Counted from the stretch's first letter, positions 49,724-60,037 are shown. The stretch is 64,000 nucleotides of DNA from Banduia mediterranea (GCF_031846245.1 NZ_JAVRIC010000014.1:1-64000); one strand, 5' to 3'. Notes: generated from the letters alone by a model not told the origin. Program-made: numbers and translations.

Positions 49724-50491
49724 TCAGCTCTTCGCGACGCGGTCAAGATACGGCTTGAATCCGCGATCCGACAGCCAGAAGTGGATCAAATTGGTGACAC
49801 CGCGCGAGGTCAGCGTGGCACCGGCCAGCGCGTCGACCTGGTACTCGGCATCCGCTGCGTTGGGGTTGACGCCGCCCTTCACCAGATGCAGTTCGACCTC
49901 GTCGTCCTTGTAGACCTTCTTGCCGGGCCAGAGTGCCGTCCAGTTCGGATTCTCGACCTCGCCACCGAGGCCAGGCGTCTCCGCCTGCTGGTAGAAGGTG
50001 ATGCCGCGCACCGTGTTGCCGTCGGCCTCCAGCGCCAGATAACCGTACATGGTCGACCACAGGCCGTAGCCCTGTACCGGCAGCACGATGGTCTTGAGCG
50101 TGCCGGCCTCGTCACGTTGCAGATAGACGATGGCGTGCTTGGGCACGGCACCGATACCGGCAATGTCCTCGGCCGAGGACAGCGTGAAATTGCTGCTTGC
50201 GTCCTTCTGCTCCTTGTACATGTCGAAGGTCGCCGGATCGATGCCTTCGACGTAGTCGCCGCTTTCGATCTCGATGATGCGCGATTCGACCTTGTCGTCG
50301 AACACCGCGGCCACGTCGATGCCCGGTTGCCACAGGCCCAGAACCTTGAGGATGTTGGTCTGGCGGTCGGCGACACGATTGACCGTCTGAACCGGCTTGA
50401 GAATGACGGCCGCAGCCGACACGAACACCGAGCACACCAGGCACAGGATGAACGCGACGAGAACGGTGTAGCTCTTGCTGTCCTTTTTCAT
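49724..50491 (-). CDS. nqrC: Na+-translocating NADH:quinone reductase subunit C
   Basis: 255 residues. One N-terminal membrane helix and a periplasmic FMN domain. The flavin-attachment motif reads LAGATLTSRGV; the acceptor Thr is kept although the usual first Ser of S(G/A)AT is Ala. GLGGEVENPNW is also typical. Requires ApbE for covalent FMN, and apbE is not in the window. Confidence 0.95.
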   Translation of the reverse strand: MKKDSKSYTVLVAFILCLVCSVFVSAAAVILKPVQTVNRVADRQTNILKVLGLWQPGIDVAAVFDDKVESRIIEIESGDYVEGIDPATFDMYKEQKDASSNFTLSSAEDIAGIGAVPKHAIVYLQRDEAGTLKTIVLPVQGYGLWSTMYGYLALEADGNTVRGITFYQQAETPGLGGEVENPNWTALWPGKKVYKDDEVELHLVKGGVNPNAADAEYQVDALAGATLTSRGVTNLIHFWLSDRGFKPYLDRVAKS

Positions 50492-50498
50492 GTCGCCC

Positions 50499-51713
50499 TC
50501 AGACCGCCGCCAGCCGCGACTTGCGACGGCGGATGTTCGCCTTGATCACACAGTAGTCGATCAGCGGCGCAAAAATGTTGCTGAACAGAATCGCCAGCAT
50601 CACGCCTTCCGGGAAGGCCGGGTTGACGACGCGCACCAGCACGGTCATGAAACCGCAGAGTCCGCCAAATATCCAGCGCCCGGCATTGGTATGCGCGGCG
50701 CTGACCGGATCGGTGGCCATGAACACCGCGCCGAAGGCAAAGCTGCCGAGCGTCAGATGCCAGTACCACGGCACCTGGAAGTACGGATTGTCCGCCGGCC
50801 CCAACCACTGGAACACGTACACCGAAACAAGCATGCCAATGAACATGCCTAGGATGATGCGGTAGCTGGCAATACGGGTGTACACCAGGAAGGCGCCACC
50901 GAGCAGGATCGCCGCCGTGGAGACCTCGCCGACCGAACCCGGGATGTTGCCGAGGAAGGTTTGCATCCAGGTGAACCCGCCGGCCTGCACCGCATCGACG
51001 CCGCCCTGCGCGGCCAAGGCCAGCGGGGTCGCGCCGGTGAAACCGTCCACGGCCGTCCATACCGCATCGCCTGAGTGCTGCGCTGGATAGGCAAAGTACA
51101 GAAAGGCGCGTCCGACCAGGGCCGGGTTCAGGAAGTTCTTGCCGGTACCGCCGAAGATCTCCTTGCCGATCACCACGCCGAAGCTCACACCGAGCGCGAC
51201 CTGCCACAAGGGCACGGTGGGCGGCAGGATCAGAGAGAACAGGATCGAGGTGACGAAGAAGCCCTCGTTGATCTCGTGATTGCGCACGCCGGCGAACAAC
51301 ACTTCCCACAGTCCGCCGACCAGGAAGGTGACGAAATAGATCGGCGCCCAATAAGTGAAGCCATGCACGAAGCAGGCGAACCAGTTGTCCGGGCTGTAGC
51401 CGACGTAGTGCAGGAACACCTGGCGCCAGTCGTCGAGCTGCGCGATATCCAGCGCCTGCATGCCGAGATTGGCCTGATAGCCCACGTTCCAGCAGCCGAC
51501 GGCGATCGCCGGGAACGTCGCCAGCCACACATAGATCATCGTGCGCTTGAGGTCGATGCCATCGCGCACATGTGGCGCCCCGCGTGTCACGTCCGGCGGG
51601 CTGTAGAAGAAGGTATCCACCATCTCGTAGACGGCGTAGTACTTCTCCAGCTTGCCGCCCTTGGCGAACAGCGGATGCAGCCGATCCAGAACCCCCCGTA
51701 AACCGGTAGCCAT
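50499..51713 (-). CDS. nqrB: Na+-translocating NADH:quinone reductase subunit B
   Basis: 404 residues from ATG 51713, overlapping the nqrA stop (TAATG); a longer frame upstream is nqrA in another reading. Ten predicted membrane helices. LHPLFAKGGKLEKYYAVYEM at the N-terminus, covalent-FMN motif VDGFTGATPLAL with the acceptor Thr, and GKEIFGGTGKNFLNPALVGR. Holds the Na+ path with NqrD/E. Homologous to RnfD. Confidence 0.96.
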   Translation of the reverse strand: MATGLRGVLDRLHPLFAKGGKLEKYYAVYEMVDTFFYSPPDVTRGAPHVRDGIDLKRTMIYVWLATFPAIAVGCWNVGYQANLGMQALDIAQLDDWRQVFLHYVGYSPDNWFACFVHGFTYWAPIYFVTFLVGGLWEVLFAGVRNHEINEGFFVTSILFSLILPPTVPLWQVALGVSFGVVIGKEIFGGTGKNFLNPALVGRAFLYFAYPAQHSGDAVWTAVDGFTGATPLALAAQGGVDAVQAGGFTWMQTFLGNIPGSVGEVSTAAILLGGAFLVYTRIASYRIILGMFIGMLVSVYVFQWLGPADNPYFQVPWYWHLTLGSFAFGAVFMATDPVSAAHTNAGRWIFGGLCGFMTVLVRVVNPAFPEGVMLAILFSNIFAPLIDYCVIKANIRRRKSRLAAV

Positions 51714-53071
51714 TATCCTTCCTTCTCGATCTGGTCGAGATTCGCGCGCAGCATCGGCGCGTAGTCGTACTTGCCGACGCACACATAGGTGCACAGCGAC
51801 AAATCCTCTTCAGCCAACTCCAGCGCACCGAGGCTTTGCGCCATGTCGGTATCCCGCACCAACAGTGCACGCAGCAGCTGCGTCGGCAGAATGTCCAGCG
51901 GCACCACGCGCTCATAGCTGCCGATCGGCACCATCGCACGCGGGCTGCCATTGGTGGAGGTCGAGAACGAGAACCGGCGGCTCGCCTTCGACAGCGCCGA
52001 GAAAAACACATTGGTCACGGAATACTTGTCGCCGGCCGGGTTGAGCCAGCCGAACAGCTCGCGATCGCGGTTTTCGACGATCACCGAAACCTGCACATCG
52101 AAGCGGCCGAGGTAGGCGGCCCATCCCGCAGCTCGGCGTCCGCCGAGCACCGAACCCGAGATCGCGCGCGCATCGATGTCTTCCAGTTCACCCTTGAGCA
52201 ACTGGTCGACCGACGCACCGACGCGCGTGCGCAGCAGGCGCGGTTTGCGCACCACCGGCCCCGCCAGAGAGATCACGCGTTCCACCGAAAGCCGGCCCGT
52301 CGTAAACAGCTGGCCGATCGCGACCACGTCCTGCGGGCCGATATGCCAGTTGCTGCGCGTGGCGCCGACCGGCTTGAGGAAATGCATGTGCGTGCCGACC
52401 AGACCGGCCGGGTGCGGCCCTTCGAATTCGGCGACGCGCAGCGACGGCAGCTCCGGTAGCGGAATCGAGCTGCCTGGCGCCTTGCACACGAACAGTTCGC
52501 CTTCGGTCAGGCGCGACAGCACCGCAAGTCCGTTCTTGAAGTCCTCGGCGCGTTCGGCCAGGACCACGGCCGGGTCGGCGGCCAGAGGATTGGTATCAAG
52601 CGCACTGACGAAAATCGCGGCCGGCACTGCGTCGATCGCTGGCGTCTTGTTGTAGGGCCGCGTGCGCAGCGCCGTCCACAGGCCGGACTGGACCAGCTGG
52701 TCGCGCACGGTCTCCCGCGCAAGTTGCGGCAGCGCCGACACCGCGTGGCTTCCGAAATCGATCGCCTCATCGCCGTCGACCTCGATCACCACGGACTGCA
52801 GCACGCGACGCGCGCCGCGATTGATCGCGGAAACGATGCCAGCGGCAGGCGCGGTGAACAGCACGCCCGGGTTGCGCTTGTCCTCGAACAGCGGCTGACC
52901 GAGCTTTACCCGGTCGCCCTGCTCGACCAGCATCGACGGTTTCATGTCGATGTAGTCGGCGCCGATCAGCGCAACACAGCTGACCGGTACCGCGGCTTCG
53001 ATGATTTGCTGGGGCGCGCCGGCCAAGGGCACGTCCAGACCTTTCTTGATCTTGATACGCGTGACATCCAC
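51713..53071 (-). CDS. nqrA: Na+-translocating NADH:quinone reductase subunit A
   Basis: 452 residues, a soluble subunit bound on the cytoplasmic side and involved in quinone binding. [58 protein letters not shown] and the later [20 protein letters not shown] are standard NqrA blocks. First gene of the operon. The upstream 260 bp contain no clear gene. Confidence 0.96.
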   Translation of the reverse strand: MDVTRIKIKKGLDVPLAGAPQQIIEAAVPVSCVALIGADYIDMKPSMLVEQGDRVKLGQPLFEDKRNPGVLFTAPAAGIVSAINRGARRVLQSVVIEVDGDEAIDFGSHAVSALPQLARETVRDQLVQSGLWTALRTRPYNKTPAIDAVPAAIFVSALDTNPLAADPAVVLAERAEDFKNGLAVLSRLTEGELFVCKAPGSSIPLPELPSLRVAEFEGPHPAGLVGTHMHFLKPVGATRSNWHIGPQDVVAIGQLFTTGRLSVERVISLAGPVVRKPRLLRTRVGASVDQLLKGELEDIDARAISGSVLGGRRAAGWAAYLGRFDVQVSVIVENRDRELFGWLNPAGDKYSVTNVFFSALSKASRRFSFSTSTNGSPRAMVPIGSYERVVPLDILPTQLLRALLVRDTDMAQSLGALELAEEDLSLCTYVCVGKYDYAPMLRANLDQIEKEG

Positions 53072-53335
53072 GGTTTTAGGCTGCCCGGGAAAGAGGGAAC
53101 GATGGGGTCGCGAGGGATACCGCCGCCGAAGTTTACGGGCTGGCCCCGATCAAATCTAGCAACCGGACCTTTACCCAAGCTCGACGTGCGCAATATAGCT
53201 GCCTAGGCACCAACCTTGCCAGTGGCAGCAAGGCCTCAAGCCGCGGCGTGCTCTGCGTCTGTTCGCCTATCGCGATCAGGCGTCGACATGGGCTGACGGC
53301 AGCAGTGCGCGCCAGCCACCCTGAATCCCCTTGAA
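53072..53335. other. Upstream region of nqrA, no gene seen
   Basis: 264 bp. It should hold the nqr promoter reading leftward; no clean -35/-10 pair was found. AACCTTGCCAGTGGCAGCAAGG near 53212 contains a short inverted repeat (CCTTGC/GCAAGG). Confidence 0.3.
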
Positions 53336-53494
53336 TCAGCGCGGCTGACCCTGACGCTGCAGGCGCGCGAACAGGCGCTGCATTTCGGTACCGGACGGCC
53401 GTGCCGGCTCTGCGCCCGAGCGATGGGCCGGCAGCGGCTGGGCGTGCTGGCCCAGGCGGGATCGAAGGTCGAACTCTAGCGTCGTTGGATTCAT
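53336..53494 (-). CDS. Small hypothetical protein (52 residues)
   Basis: ATG 53494 to TGA 53336 gives [20 protein letters not shown], a short Pro/His/Arg middle and [16 protein letters not shown]. Codon third positions are GC-rich as in neighbouring genes and the C-terminus looks like an amphipathic helix. There is no strong ribosome site and no known family. The reading is modest evidence only. Confidence 0.3.
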   Translation of the reverse strand: MNPTTLEFDLRSRLGQHAQPLPAHRSGAEPARPSGTEMQRLFARLQRQGQPR

Positions 53495-53703
53495 TTCAGG
53501 CAGCCCCGGTTGTTCTGATCATCTTCCATGAATTTAAAGCCTTTAAAAACAATACGCAATACCGACTTCTTAAAGTCGATCCGAATACTTGGGGATCAAC
53601 ACTGGAAAGTCCCGCGAAATTCCGCCGACCCAGCCCCTGTGCCGGCTTGACAGAGGCCGTAGAATCCTCGGCCAGCGCTGAACCCGGAAAGAGCTTCATT
53701 GAC

Positions 53704-55635
53704 ATGGACCTAGACAAGCCCGCCCCACACTTCGACAAGCCCGGCCAAGAAAAGCGTTTCGGCGTGATCGTCATCGGCGGAGGCCACGCCGGAACCGAAG
53801 CCGCGCTGGCGGCGGCCCGCGCCGGCGCGCGTACCTTGTTGTTGACGCAGAACATCGAGACAGTGGGTCAAATGTCCTGCAACCCCGCGATCGGCGGCAT
53901 CGGCAAGGGGCACCTGGTCAAGGAAATCGACGCCATGGGCGGCGCCATCGCGCTGGCGGCGGATCGCGCCGGCATCCAGTTCCGCATGCTCAACGCCTCC
54001 AAGGGTCCGGCCGTGCGTGCCACCCGGGCGCAGTGCGACCGCGCGCTGTACCGTCTTGCCATTCGGGAAATGCTCGAAGCGCAGCCGAACCTCGAACTGT
54101 TCCAGCAGGAAGCCGCCGATCTGGTGATCGAAGGTGCCCGCGTGCGCGCTGTCATCACCCGCAGCGGGCTGCGCTTCGATGCCGAAGCGGTGGTGCTGAC
54201 CGTGGGTACATTCCTCGGCGGCCGCATCCATGTGGGCCTCAACCACCAGCCCGGCGGCCGTGCCGGCGATGCGCCGTCGCTGCCGCTGGCGGAGCGCCTG
54301 CGTGAACTGATGCCGCGCGTGGGGCGCCTCAAGACCGGCACGCCGCCGCGTCTGGATGGTCGCTCCATCGACTTTTCACGGCTCACGGCCCAGCCCGGCG
54401 ACGAACCGACGCCGGTGTTTTCGCTGCTCGGTACGCGCGAACTGCACCCGCGCCAGGTGTCCTGCCACATCACCCACACCAACGAAACCACGCACGCGAT
54501 CATTCGCGAGGGCTTCGAACGCTCGCCGATGTTCACCGGCCTGATCGAAGGTGTGGGCCCGCGCTACTGCCCGAGCGTGGAAGACAAGGTCGCGCGCTTC
54601 GCCGAACGCACGGCGCATCAGATCTTCCTGGAGCCGGAAGGGCTCTATACCCGCGAGATTTATCCGAACGGTATCTCCACCAGCCTGCCATTCGACATCC
54701 AGGAACGCTTCGTGCGCTCGATCGCGGGCCTGGAGCAGGCGCGGATCACGCGGCCCGGCTACGCGATCGAATACGACTATTTCGACCCACGCGACCTCAG
54801 GCGCACGCTGGAAACCAAGACCGTGTCCGGCCTGTATTTCGCCGGCCAGATCAACGGCACCACCGGCTACGAGGAAGCGGCGGCGCAAGGTCTGCTCGCC
54901 GGCATCAATGCGGCGCGTGGCGCGGCCGGCGAGGAACCCTGGACACCGCTGCGCGATCAGGCCTACATCGGCGTGCTGGTGGACGACCTGATCACGCTCG
55001 GCACCACCGAACCCTACCGCATGTTCACCTCGCGTGCCGAACACCGCCTGCATCTGCGTGAGGACAACGCCGACCTGCGGCTGACGCCGCTGGCGCGCGA
55101 ACTCGGGCTTGTCGACAGCATGCGCTGGATGCGTTTCGAACAAAAGCGCGAGGCGATCGACAAGGAGAACACGCGTCTGGCAGCGCTGTGGCTCAAACCG
55201 GCGCAACTCGCCCAGACCGAGCATGTGGCCGTGTTCGGTGAGGCACGCGAATCCACGGGTGCCAAGGCCCTTGATCTGCTGCGCCGGCCGCAGGTGCGTT
55301 ACGCCCACTTGCAGGCCTTGAATCTCGCGCCCCGGGAAATCGACGCGGCCGTGGCCGAACAGGTGGAGATTCAGGCCAAGTACGCCGGCTACATCGAGCG
55401 CAGCCGGCTGGAGATCGAACGCGGCCGCCGCCAGGAATCGACGGTACTGCCGCTGGATTTCGACTACGACGGCGTCGGCGGCCTGTCCAACGAAGTGCGG
55501 CAGAAACTCAAGAGCCACCGCCCCGAGACACTGGCTCAGGCGGCACGGATCTCGGGCATCACGCCGGCCGCAGTGTCGCTGCTGCGAGTACACCTGAAGG
55601 CACGCGAGACAAGCGCCACTCGCCGAGCATCTTGA
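53704..55635 (+). CDS. mnmG: tRNA uridine-5-carboxymethylaminomethyl synthase, MnmG (GidA)
   Basis: 643 residues from ATG 53704. With MnmE it modifies the wobble U34 of certain tRNAs. FAD-binding [83 protein letters not shown], and the C-terminal MnmE-binding helices ([19 protein letters not shown]). The usual partner rsmG (gidB) does not follow. Upstream 53533-53578 is AT-rich with small palindromes (TTTAAAGCCTTTAAA; CGACTT/AAGTCG), which may mark its promoter. Confidence 0.97.
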   Translation: MDLDKPAPHFDKPGQEKRFGVIVIGGGHAGTEAALAAARAGARTLLLTQNIETVGQMSCNPAIGGIGKGHLVKEIDAMGGAIALAADRAGIQFRMLNASKGPAVRATRAQCDRALYRLAIREMLEAQPNLELFQQEAADLVIEGARVRAVITRSGLRFDAEAVVLTVGTFLGGRIHVGLNHQPGGRAGDAPSLPLAERLRELMPRVGRLKTGTPPRLDGRSIDFSRLTAQPGDEPTPVFSLLGTRELHPRQVSCHITHTNETTHAIIREGFERSPMFTGLIEGVGPRYCPSVEDKVARFAERTAHQIFLEPEGLYTREIYPNGISTSLPFDIQERFVRSIAGLEQARITRPGYAIEYDYFDPRDLRRTLETKTVSGLYFAGQINGTTGYEEAAAQGLLAGINAARGAAGEEPWTPLRDQAYIGVLVDDLITLGTTEPYRMFTSRAEHRLHLREDNADLRLTPLARELGLVDSMRWMRFEQKREAIDKENTRLAALWLKPAQLAQTEHVAVFGEARESTGAKALDLLRRPQVRYAHLQALNLAPREIDAAVAEQVEIQAKYAGYIERSRLEIERGRRQESTVLPLDFDYDGVGGLSNEVRQKLKSHRPETLAQAARISGITPAAVSLLRVHLKARETSATRRAS

Positions 55636-55654
55636 CAGCTGCCGGTTTCCGCGC

Positions 55655-55697
55655 AAGGCGTGAGGCGGAACGGGCTACGGGCCTCTGCGGCTTTTTT
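55655..55697 (+). terminator. Putative terminator after mnmG
   Basis: AAGGCGTGAGGC (55655-55666) and GCCTCTGCGGCTT (55681-55693) form an imperfect stem around a 14-nt loop, followed by TTTTTT. It lies 20 bp after the mnmG stop. Confidence 0.55.
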
Positions 55698-55730
55698 CGC
55701 TGTTACGCCTGACGCCTTCCCCCTCACGCC

Positions 55731-56489
55731 TCACGGGCTGCGCCCCAGCGCGGCCTGCAACTGCCCGCCGTGCTCACGCAACCACTGTCGGTGCTGCTCG
55801 TATTCGGGCATCTGACGGGCGACCAGCCCCCAGAAACGCGGCCCGTGTGCTCGCCAGCGCAGGTGGCACAGCTCATGGATCACCACGTAGCGAAACGTCT
55901 CGCCCGGCGCCATCAGCAGGCGCCAGTTGAGACTGATCCGTCCGTCCCAGGTGCAGCTGCCCCACAAGGTCTTCTGATCCGCAATACGCAGGCCAGAATA
56001 CGGCAGGCCGAGACGCGTCGATTCCTCGTCCAGCATGTCGCGCGCGGCGTCTCGCGCGCGCTCGCGCAGCGCGTGAATCAGAAAGGCACGCAGCTTGTCG
56101 CCCTGCGTCTTCCAGGCGCCGGGCACGTACAGCGCGATGCAGTCATCGGCGATCCGCATCTGCGGCCGCTTCAGGCGCGCCGGATGGACCTCGACGCGAC
56201 GCGGGCGGCCGAGCAGCGGCAGTTCGTCCTGGCCGTCCCAGCGCATCGGCGCAGCGCCGGCCTCGGGCACGACGCTGCTCAGCTCGGCGAGTTTGCGCGC
56301 AATCCACTCGCGGCGACTCTGGAGAAATGCGTAGGCCTCGCGGCGCGGCGCGTGACGGGGGATCACCAGCCGGACCTCGCGTGGCGCGCGCAGTTCGATG
56401 CGGATCTGGCGCGCACGCGCGCTGATCCGTTCGTCCACGTCCCAGTCCTCCTGCAGCAGCCATGCACCGGGCTCAGTCGCCATGCCCAC
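55731..56489 (-). CDS. YgjP-like metal-dependent hydrolase (M48/SprT-type)
   Basis: 252 residues. The zinc motif HELCH lies in YVVIHELCHLRWRAHGPRFW, with a downstream HGPRFW His as the likely third ligand. LWGSCTWDGRISLNWRLLMA precedes it, the YgjP/DUF45 signature. N-terminal half is a beta-rich domain (VRLVIPRHAPRREAYAFLQS then RREWIARKLAEL). Members act as UTP pyrophosphatase or peptidase-like hydrolases; the substrate here is open. Overlaps the end of the WYL gene by 17 bp, so probably co-transcribed with it. Confidence 0.85.
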   Translation of the reverse strand: MGMATEPGAWLLQEDWDVDERISARARQIRIELRAPREVRLVIPRHAPRREAYAFLQSRREWIARKLAELSSVVPEAGAAPMRWDGQDELPLLGRPRRVEVHPARLKRPQMRIADDCIALYVPGAWKTQGDKLRAFLIHALRERARDAARDMLDEESTRLGLPYSGLRIADQKTLWGSCTWDGRISLNWRLLMAPGETFRYVVIHELCHLRWRAHGPRFWGLVARQMPEYEQHRQWLREHGGQLQAALGRSP

Positions 56490-57351
56490 CCCCGCCGGAC
56501 AGGCGATCGTAGCTCGCCAGCTCGCTACCGTTGAGCAGCATGATCTGCTGCTCGGCAGCGGGTTGCAGATGGTCGTCCCGGCCGACGCCCATCATCCTCA
56601 GGTAGTACGGCACCAGCGCCAGACGCAGCGTGGCCTCCAGCATGCCGTGGCGCATTCCGTAGTCCTGCTCGACCACGCGCTGCTGAGCCGGACTGAGCCC
56701 GGCATGCGGGCCGATCCGCACACTGACGAGATTGCTCCATTCCCAATCGTCGGTCCGGTCCGGCACCTCGTTGCCGAGCTGCGGAATGCCGCTGATGCGC
56801 GAGAGCAGGAAGTCTCGATAGGCCTGATGTGTCTCCGACCATGCACGGGCATGCCAGCGGCCGGCGTGTGCCAGGGCGTGCGGCGCGATGCGCAGGCGGC
56901 GCGGCTCGGGATAACTCATCGACTGATACTCGACCACGAGCCAGCGCCGGTTTCGGATCGCGGTACTCATGCGCTGCAGAATCCGGACATCAAAGGCACG
57001 TTCCGGCAGTTGCAGCAGCTCGATCGGCGCCACCTGCGCCGCGACCACGGACAAGGGCGTTGCCGCGACGTCGCCGACGTTGCGCAGAACCTGCAGGAAT
57101 TCCTGCACCGTACCGCGCAGGTAGCTGGGTTCGAACTGGTCGCTGGCGCGGTAGGTTCCGGTGTCGCCGATCAGGCATCCCGGATGCAGTGCCCGATAGC
57201 GGGCAAGGTCCTGTTCGGCCCGATCAATGCCGCAGTCGAGGCAATCGCCGAGATCCTCGGCGCTGACGGCGCCGTTCCAGATCAACAGCGCTTCGAGCAA
57301 CATCGCGCGGTGGCGCTCATCCCAGTTCAGACGATTGGCAGGCGGTGGCAT
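56473..57351 (-). CDS. WYL-domain transcriptional regulator of BrxR/CapW type
   Basis: 292 residues. N-terminal winged helix (HRAMLLEALLIWNGAVSAED then LGDCLDCGIDRAEQDLARYR) followed by TGTYRASDQFEPSYL, the join typical of BrxR/CapW regulators. A WYL domain (RRWLVVEYQSMSYPEPRRLR; WHARAWSETHQAYRDFLLSR) and a C-terminal WCX-like part (YYLRMMGVGRDDHLQPAAEQ) complete it. These proteins bind nucleic-acid signals and usually repress phage-defence operons such as BREX or CBASS. No such operon is next to this one; its neighbours are YgjP-like and parB genes. Confidence 0.75.
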   Translation of the reverse strand: MPPPANRLNWDERHRAMLLEALLIWNGAVSAEDLGDCLDCGIDRAEQDLARYRALHPGCLIGDTGTYRASDQFEPSYLRGTVQEFLQVLRNVGDVAATPLSVVAAQVAPIELLQLPERAFDVRILQRMSTAIRNRRWLVVEYQSMSYPEPRRLRIAPHALAHAGRWHARAWSETHQAYRDFLLSRISGIPQLGNEVPDRTDDWEWSNLVSVRIGPHAGLSPAQQRVVEQDYGMRHGMLEATLRLALVPYYLRMMGVGRDDHLQPAAEQQIMLLNGSELASYDRLSGGGGHGD

Positions 57352-57409
57352 AGGCGATCAAACAGGGCGGACCGGCCCACTATACCGGCGCGACGGAGCC
57401 GCGCATGCC

Positions 57410-58207
57410 TCAGCCATTCGATGCGTCATAGCCGATACGCTGAAGCACGCCGTCGAGCTCTTCGAGACTGTGGAAGCGGACCCGCAACTCGCCACGGCCA
57501 TCGTCGGCGGCCTCGATACTGACCGGATAGCCGAGATGCTCGGCCACGGCGCGTTCCAGGCGGCGCCAGTCCCCGTCCTTGGCGGGCGATGTCGCGGGGG
57601 CGCGACGATCCGAGCTGAGCTGCCGCTCCAGGGCGCGCACATTGAGCTTGCGGCGAACGGCGTCGCGCGCCCATTGCAGTTGCGTCTCCGGGGCAACCGA
57701 GGCCAGCACCTTGGCGTGCCCCGAACTCAGGCTGCCTTCGTCCACCATCGTCTGCACGGCCGGCACCAGATTCAACAGGCGCAGGAAATTGGTGATGTAG
57801 ACGCGTGACTTGCCGACGCGAACGGCGAGCTGCTCGTGGGTCATGCCGGTGCGCTGCGCCAATTGGCGCAGCCCCTGCGCCGTTTCGATCGGGGTCAGCG
57901 ATTCGCGCTGCAGGTTCTCGATCAAGCCGAGAACCTGGGCTTCGTCGTCGGCCAGATCATCGCGAACAATCGCTGGAATCTCGTGCACGCCGACCAGCTG
58001 CGCAGCGCGCCAACGGCGCTCGCCGGCCAGCAGCTCGAAACCGCCATCGATGCTGCGCACGACCACTGGCTGTATCAATCCCGATTCACGGATCGATTCG
58101 GCCAGTTCGCGTAACCGGTCGGAATCGAAACGGCGCCGCGCCTGCGTCGAGCCGGAACGGATCAGGTCGACCGGAATCTGGCGTATCGATTCGGAGGCTG
58201 CGGACAT
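57410..58207 (-). CDS. parB: ParB/Spo0J-family partition protein without adjacent parA
   Basis: 265 residues from ATG 58207 (MSAASESIRQIPVDLIRSGS); longer frames add a non-family leader. ParB N-terminal CTPase domain with ESGLIQPVVVR and FELLAGERRWRAAQLVG (CTP-binding GERR), DEAQVLGLIENLQRESLTPI, HTH region GMTHEQLAVRVGKSRVYITN and a C-terminal dimerisation segment. ParB loads at parS to organise the chromosome origin region. Usually next to parA and rsmG/mnmG; here parA and rsmG are absent and parB points toward mnmG. No parS-like palindrome was noticed. Confidence 0.88.
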   Translation of the reverse strand: MSAASESIRQIPVDLIRSGSTQARRRFDSDRLRELAESIRESGLIQPVVVRSIDGGFELLAGERRWRAAQLVGVHEIPAIVRDDLADDEAQVLGLIENLQRESLTPIETAQGLRQLAQRTGMTHEQLAVRVGKSRVYITNFLRLLNLVPAVQTMVDEGSLSSGHAKVLASVAPETQLQWARDAVRRKLNVRALERQLSSDRRAPATSPAKDGDWRRLERAVAEHLGYPVSIEAADDGRGELRVRFHSLEELDGVLQRIGYDASNG

Positions 58208-58335
58208 CGTTGCGCGGTAGGACCAGAAGGGAATGACAAGGTGCAGCATTTCGCGTTTGACGGCGTGGGCCGGGCAAATCAGCGCCTGTGCCATAATTTG
58301 CGGCCGAGAACTCGTGCCAACCGAGAAATCAATCC

Positions 58336-58893
58336 GTGGATATCAGCGCCGTCACCCAGCATTACCGGGGCATCATAGATGAGATCGGCGAGGACGCCGA
58401 TCGCGAAGGCCTGCTGCGGACCCCACAACGCGCGGCCAAGGCCATGCAGTTCCTGACGCAGGGCTACCAGCAAAGCGTGGAGGAGATCGTCAACGGCGCC
58501 ATTTTCGCATCGGCGAACAGCGAAATGGTGATCGTACGCGATGTGGAGCTGTATTCGATGTGCGAGCACCACATGCTGCCGTTCATCGGACGGGCGCACG
58601 TGGCGTATATTCCGGACGGCCGCGTCATCGGCCTGTCGAAGATTCCACGCATCGTCGACATGTACGCGCGGCGCCTGCAGATTCAGGAAAACCTCACCCA
58701 GGAAATCGGCGAGACGATCCAGCAGGTCACCGGCGCCGTGGGTGTTGCCGTGGTCATCGATGCGAAACATTTGTGCGCAATGATGCGAGGTGTCGAAAAG
58801 CAGAATTCATCCATGACCACCTCATGGATGAACGGACGGTTTCGTGACGATCCTCGGACGCGCAGCGAATTTCTGACCCTGATCCGTTCGTAG
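58336..58893 (+). CDS. folE: GTP cyclohydrolase I
   Basis: 185 residues from GTG 58336. Converts GTP to dihydroneopterin triphosphate for folate synthesis. [14 protein letters not shown], zinc-site [40 protein letters not shown], and the second zinc Cys in [12 protein letters not shown], with STMTTS replaced by [10 protein letters not shown]. Normal length and zinc ligands. Ribosome site weak. Confidence 0.96.
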   Translation: MDISAVTQHYRGIIDEIGEDADREGLLRTPQRAAKAMQFLTQGYQQSVEEIVNGAIFASANSEMVIVRDVELYSMCEHHMLPFIGRAHVAYIPDGRVIGLSKIPRIVDMYARRLQIQENLTQEIGETIQQVTGAVGVAVVIDAKHLCAMMRGVEKQNSSMTTSWMNGRFRDDPRTRSEFLTLIRS

Positions 58894-59050
58894 CGGGCAG
58901 CGGCTGGCCCCGCGCCAAACAAATGGGCGGCATTGCCCCTGAAACGGGCCGTTCATCGAAAAGTGACCAGCGTGCGTATACACTCAAAAGGCTCGGCGGA
59001 TCGAATTCCCCGGTTTTGGATACACGCACTGCCCTTGGAGAACTCCTGAC

Positions 59051-60037
59051 ATGGCCGGCACCGCCCCCAGCGCCCCCTTCGGCACCCCCGACCAGACCGA
59101 AGTTCTGGTCGCGATGGAACCGTTCGTCCGCGAGCAGATCAGCCTGCATCTGGCGCGGCGCAACCTGTGGTTCCCGTCGGATCTGCTGACCGAGGGCGAA
59201 ACCGACCGGCGTGTCGGCGAACAGAGTCTGGCGCGGGTGCGCGAAGACGCGCGCGGCCTGCCGGACGCGATCCGCGTCGGCATCGCGCTCAACCTGTTGA
59301 CCGAAGAAGGCCTGCCGCACTTCCACCGCCTGATCGCGACGCATCTCGGCAACGAGTCGCCCTGGTCCACCTGGAACAATATGTGGACGGCCGAAGAAGA
59401 CCGCCACGGCTGTGCGCTGCGCGATTACGTGCGTGACGCCCGCATCTTCGACATGCGCGCGCTCGAACGCATGCAATACGACTACATCGAATCCGGGTTC
59501 AACCCGATGTGGGAGCAGGACCCCTACCGTCTGCTGGCCTACACCTCCCTGCAGGAAAAGGCGACCCAGGTCGCGCATGCCAACACCGGCCGCCAGTGCG
59601 CCGATTACGAGCCGCAGATCCAGCGTGTGCTGGCGCATATCTCCGGCGACGAATCACGCCATTACGCTTTCTACCGTGCCTGCTTCGCCGAAATCCTGGA
59701 CCGCGACCCGAACCGTGGCCTGCAGTCACTGCTCAAGGTGATGCCGGCGCTGGCAATGCCTGGGCACAGCATGCCGGGCTATGACCACATGTCCGATGTG
59801 GTCCGTCGCGCCGGCCTGTACGGGCCGCGGCACTACCAGAAAATCTGCGAAGAACTGCTCGACTACTGGCGCGTGGCCGAACTCCAGGATCTCAACGCGG
59901 ACGGACGCAGCGCACAGGAAAAGCTGATGAAAGTGCCCAAACGCCTGGCGAGAATGGGCGATTATCTGGAAGCCAAGGCCGGTCGTCGGACTTTCAGTTT
60001 CGACTTCATCTATTCGCGCATTCTGGAACTCGAATAG
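59051..60037 (+). CDS. Acyl-ACP desaturase (plant-type, di-iron)
   Basis: 328 residues. Soluble di-iron ferritin-like fold: first ligand region WTAEEDRHGCALRDYV (EExxH) and second SGDESRHYAFYRACFAEIL (DExxH), with preceding Glu ligands in LTEEGLPHFHRLI and SLQEKATQVAH. Family of stearoyl-ACP delta-9 desaturases, which introduce a double bond into acyl-ACP using ferredoxin and oxygen. Bacterial copies like this occur in actinobacteria and some gammaproteobacteria. The SDR gene follows 81 bp later on the same strand. Confidence 0.9.
   Translation: MAGTAPSAPFGTPDQTEVLVAMEPFVREQISLHLARRNLWFPSDLLTEGETDRRVGEQSLARVREDARGLPDAIRVGIALNLLTEEGLPHFHRLIATHLGNESPWSTWNNMWTAEEDRHGCALRDYVRDARIFDMRALERMQYDYIESGFNPMWEQDPYRLLAYTSLQEKATQVAHANTGRQCADYEPQIQRVLAHISGDESRHYAFYRACFAEILDRDPNRGLQSLLKVMPALAMPGHSMPGYDHMSDVVRRAGLYGPRHYQKICEELLDYWRVAELQDLNADGRSAQEKLMKVPKRLARMGDYLEAKAGRRTFSFDFIYSRILELE

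Noticed and set aside
53072-53703. Replication origin upstream of mnmG
   Set aside because: mnmG often neighbours oriC and the region has an AT-rich patch with small palindromes, but I found no DnaA box (TTATCCACA-type) and no dnaA or rpmH nearby.
57410-58207. parS sites near parB
   Set aside because: No TGTTTCACGTGAAACA-like palindrome was noticed in the surrounding sequence.
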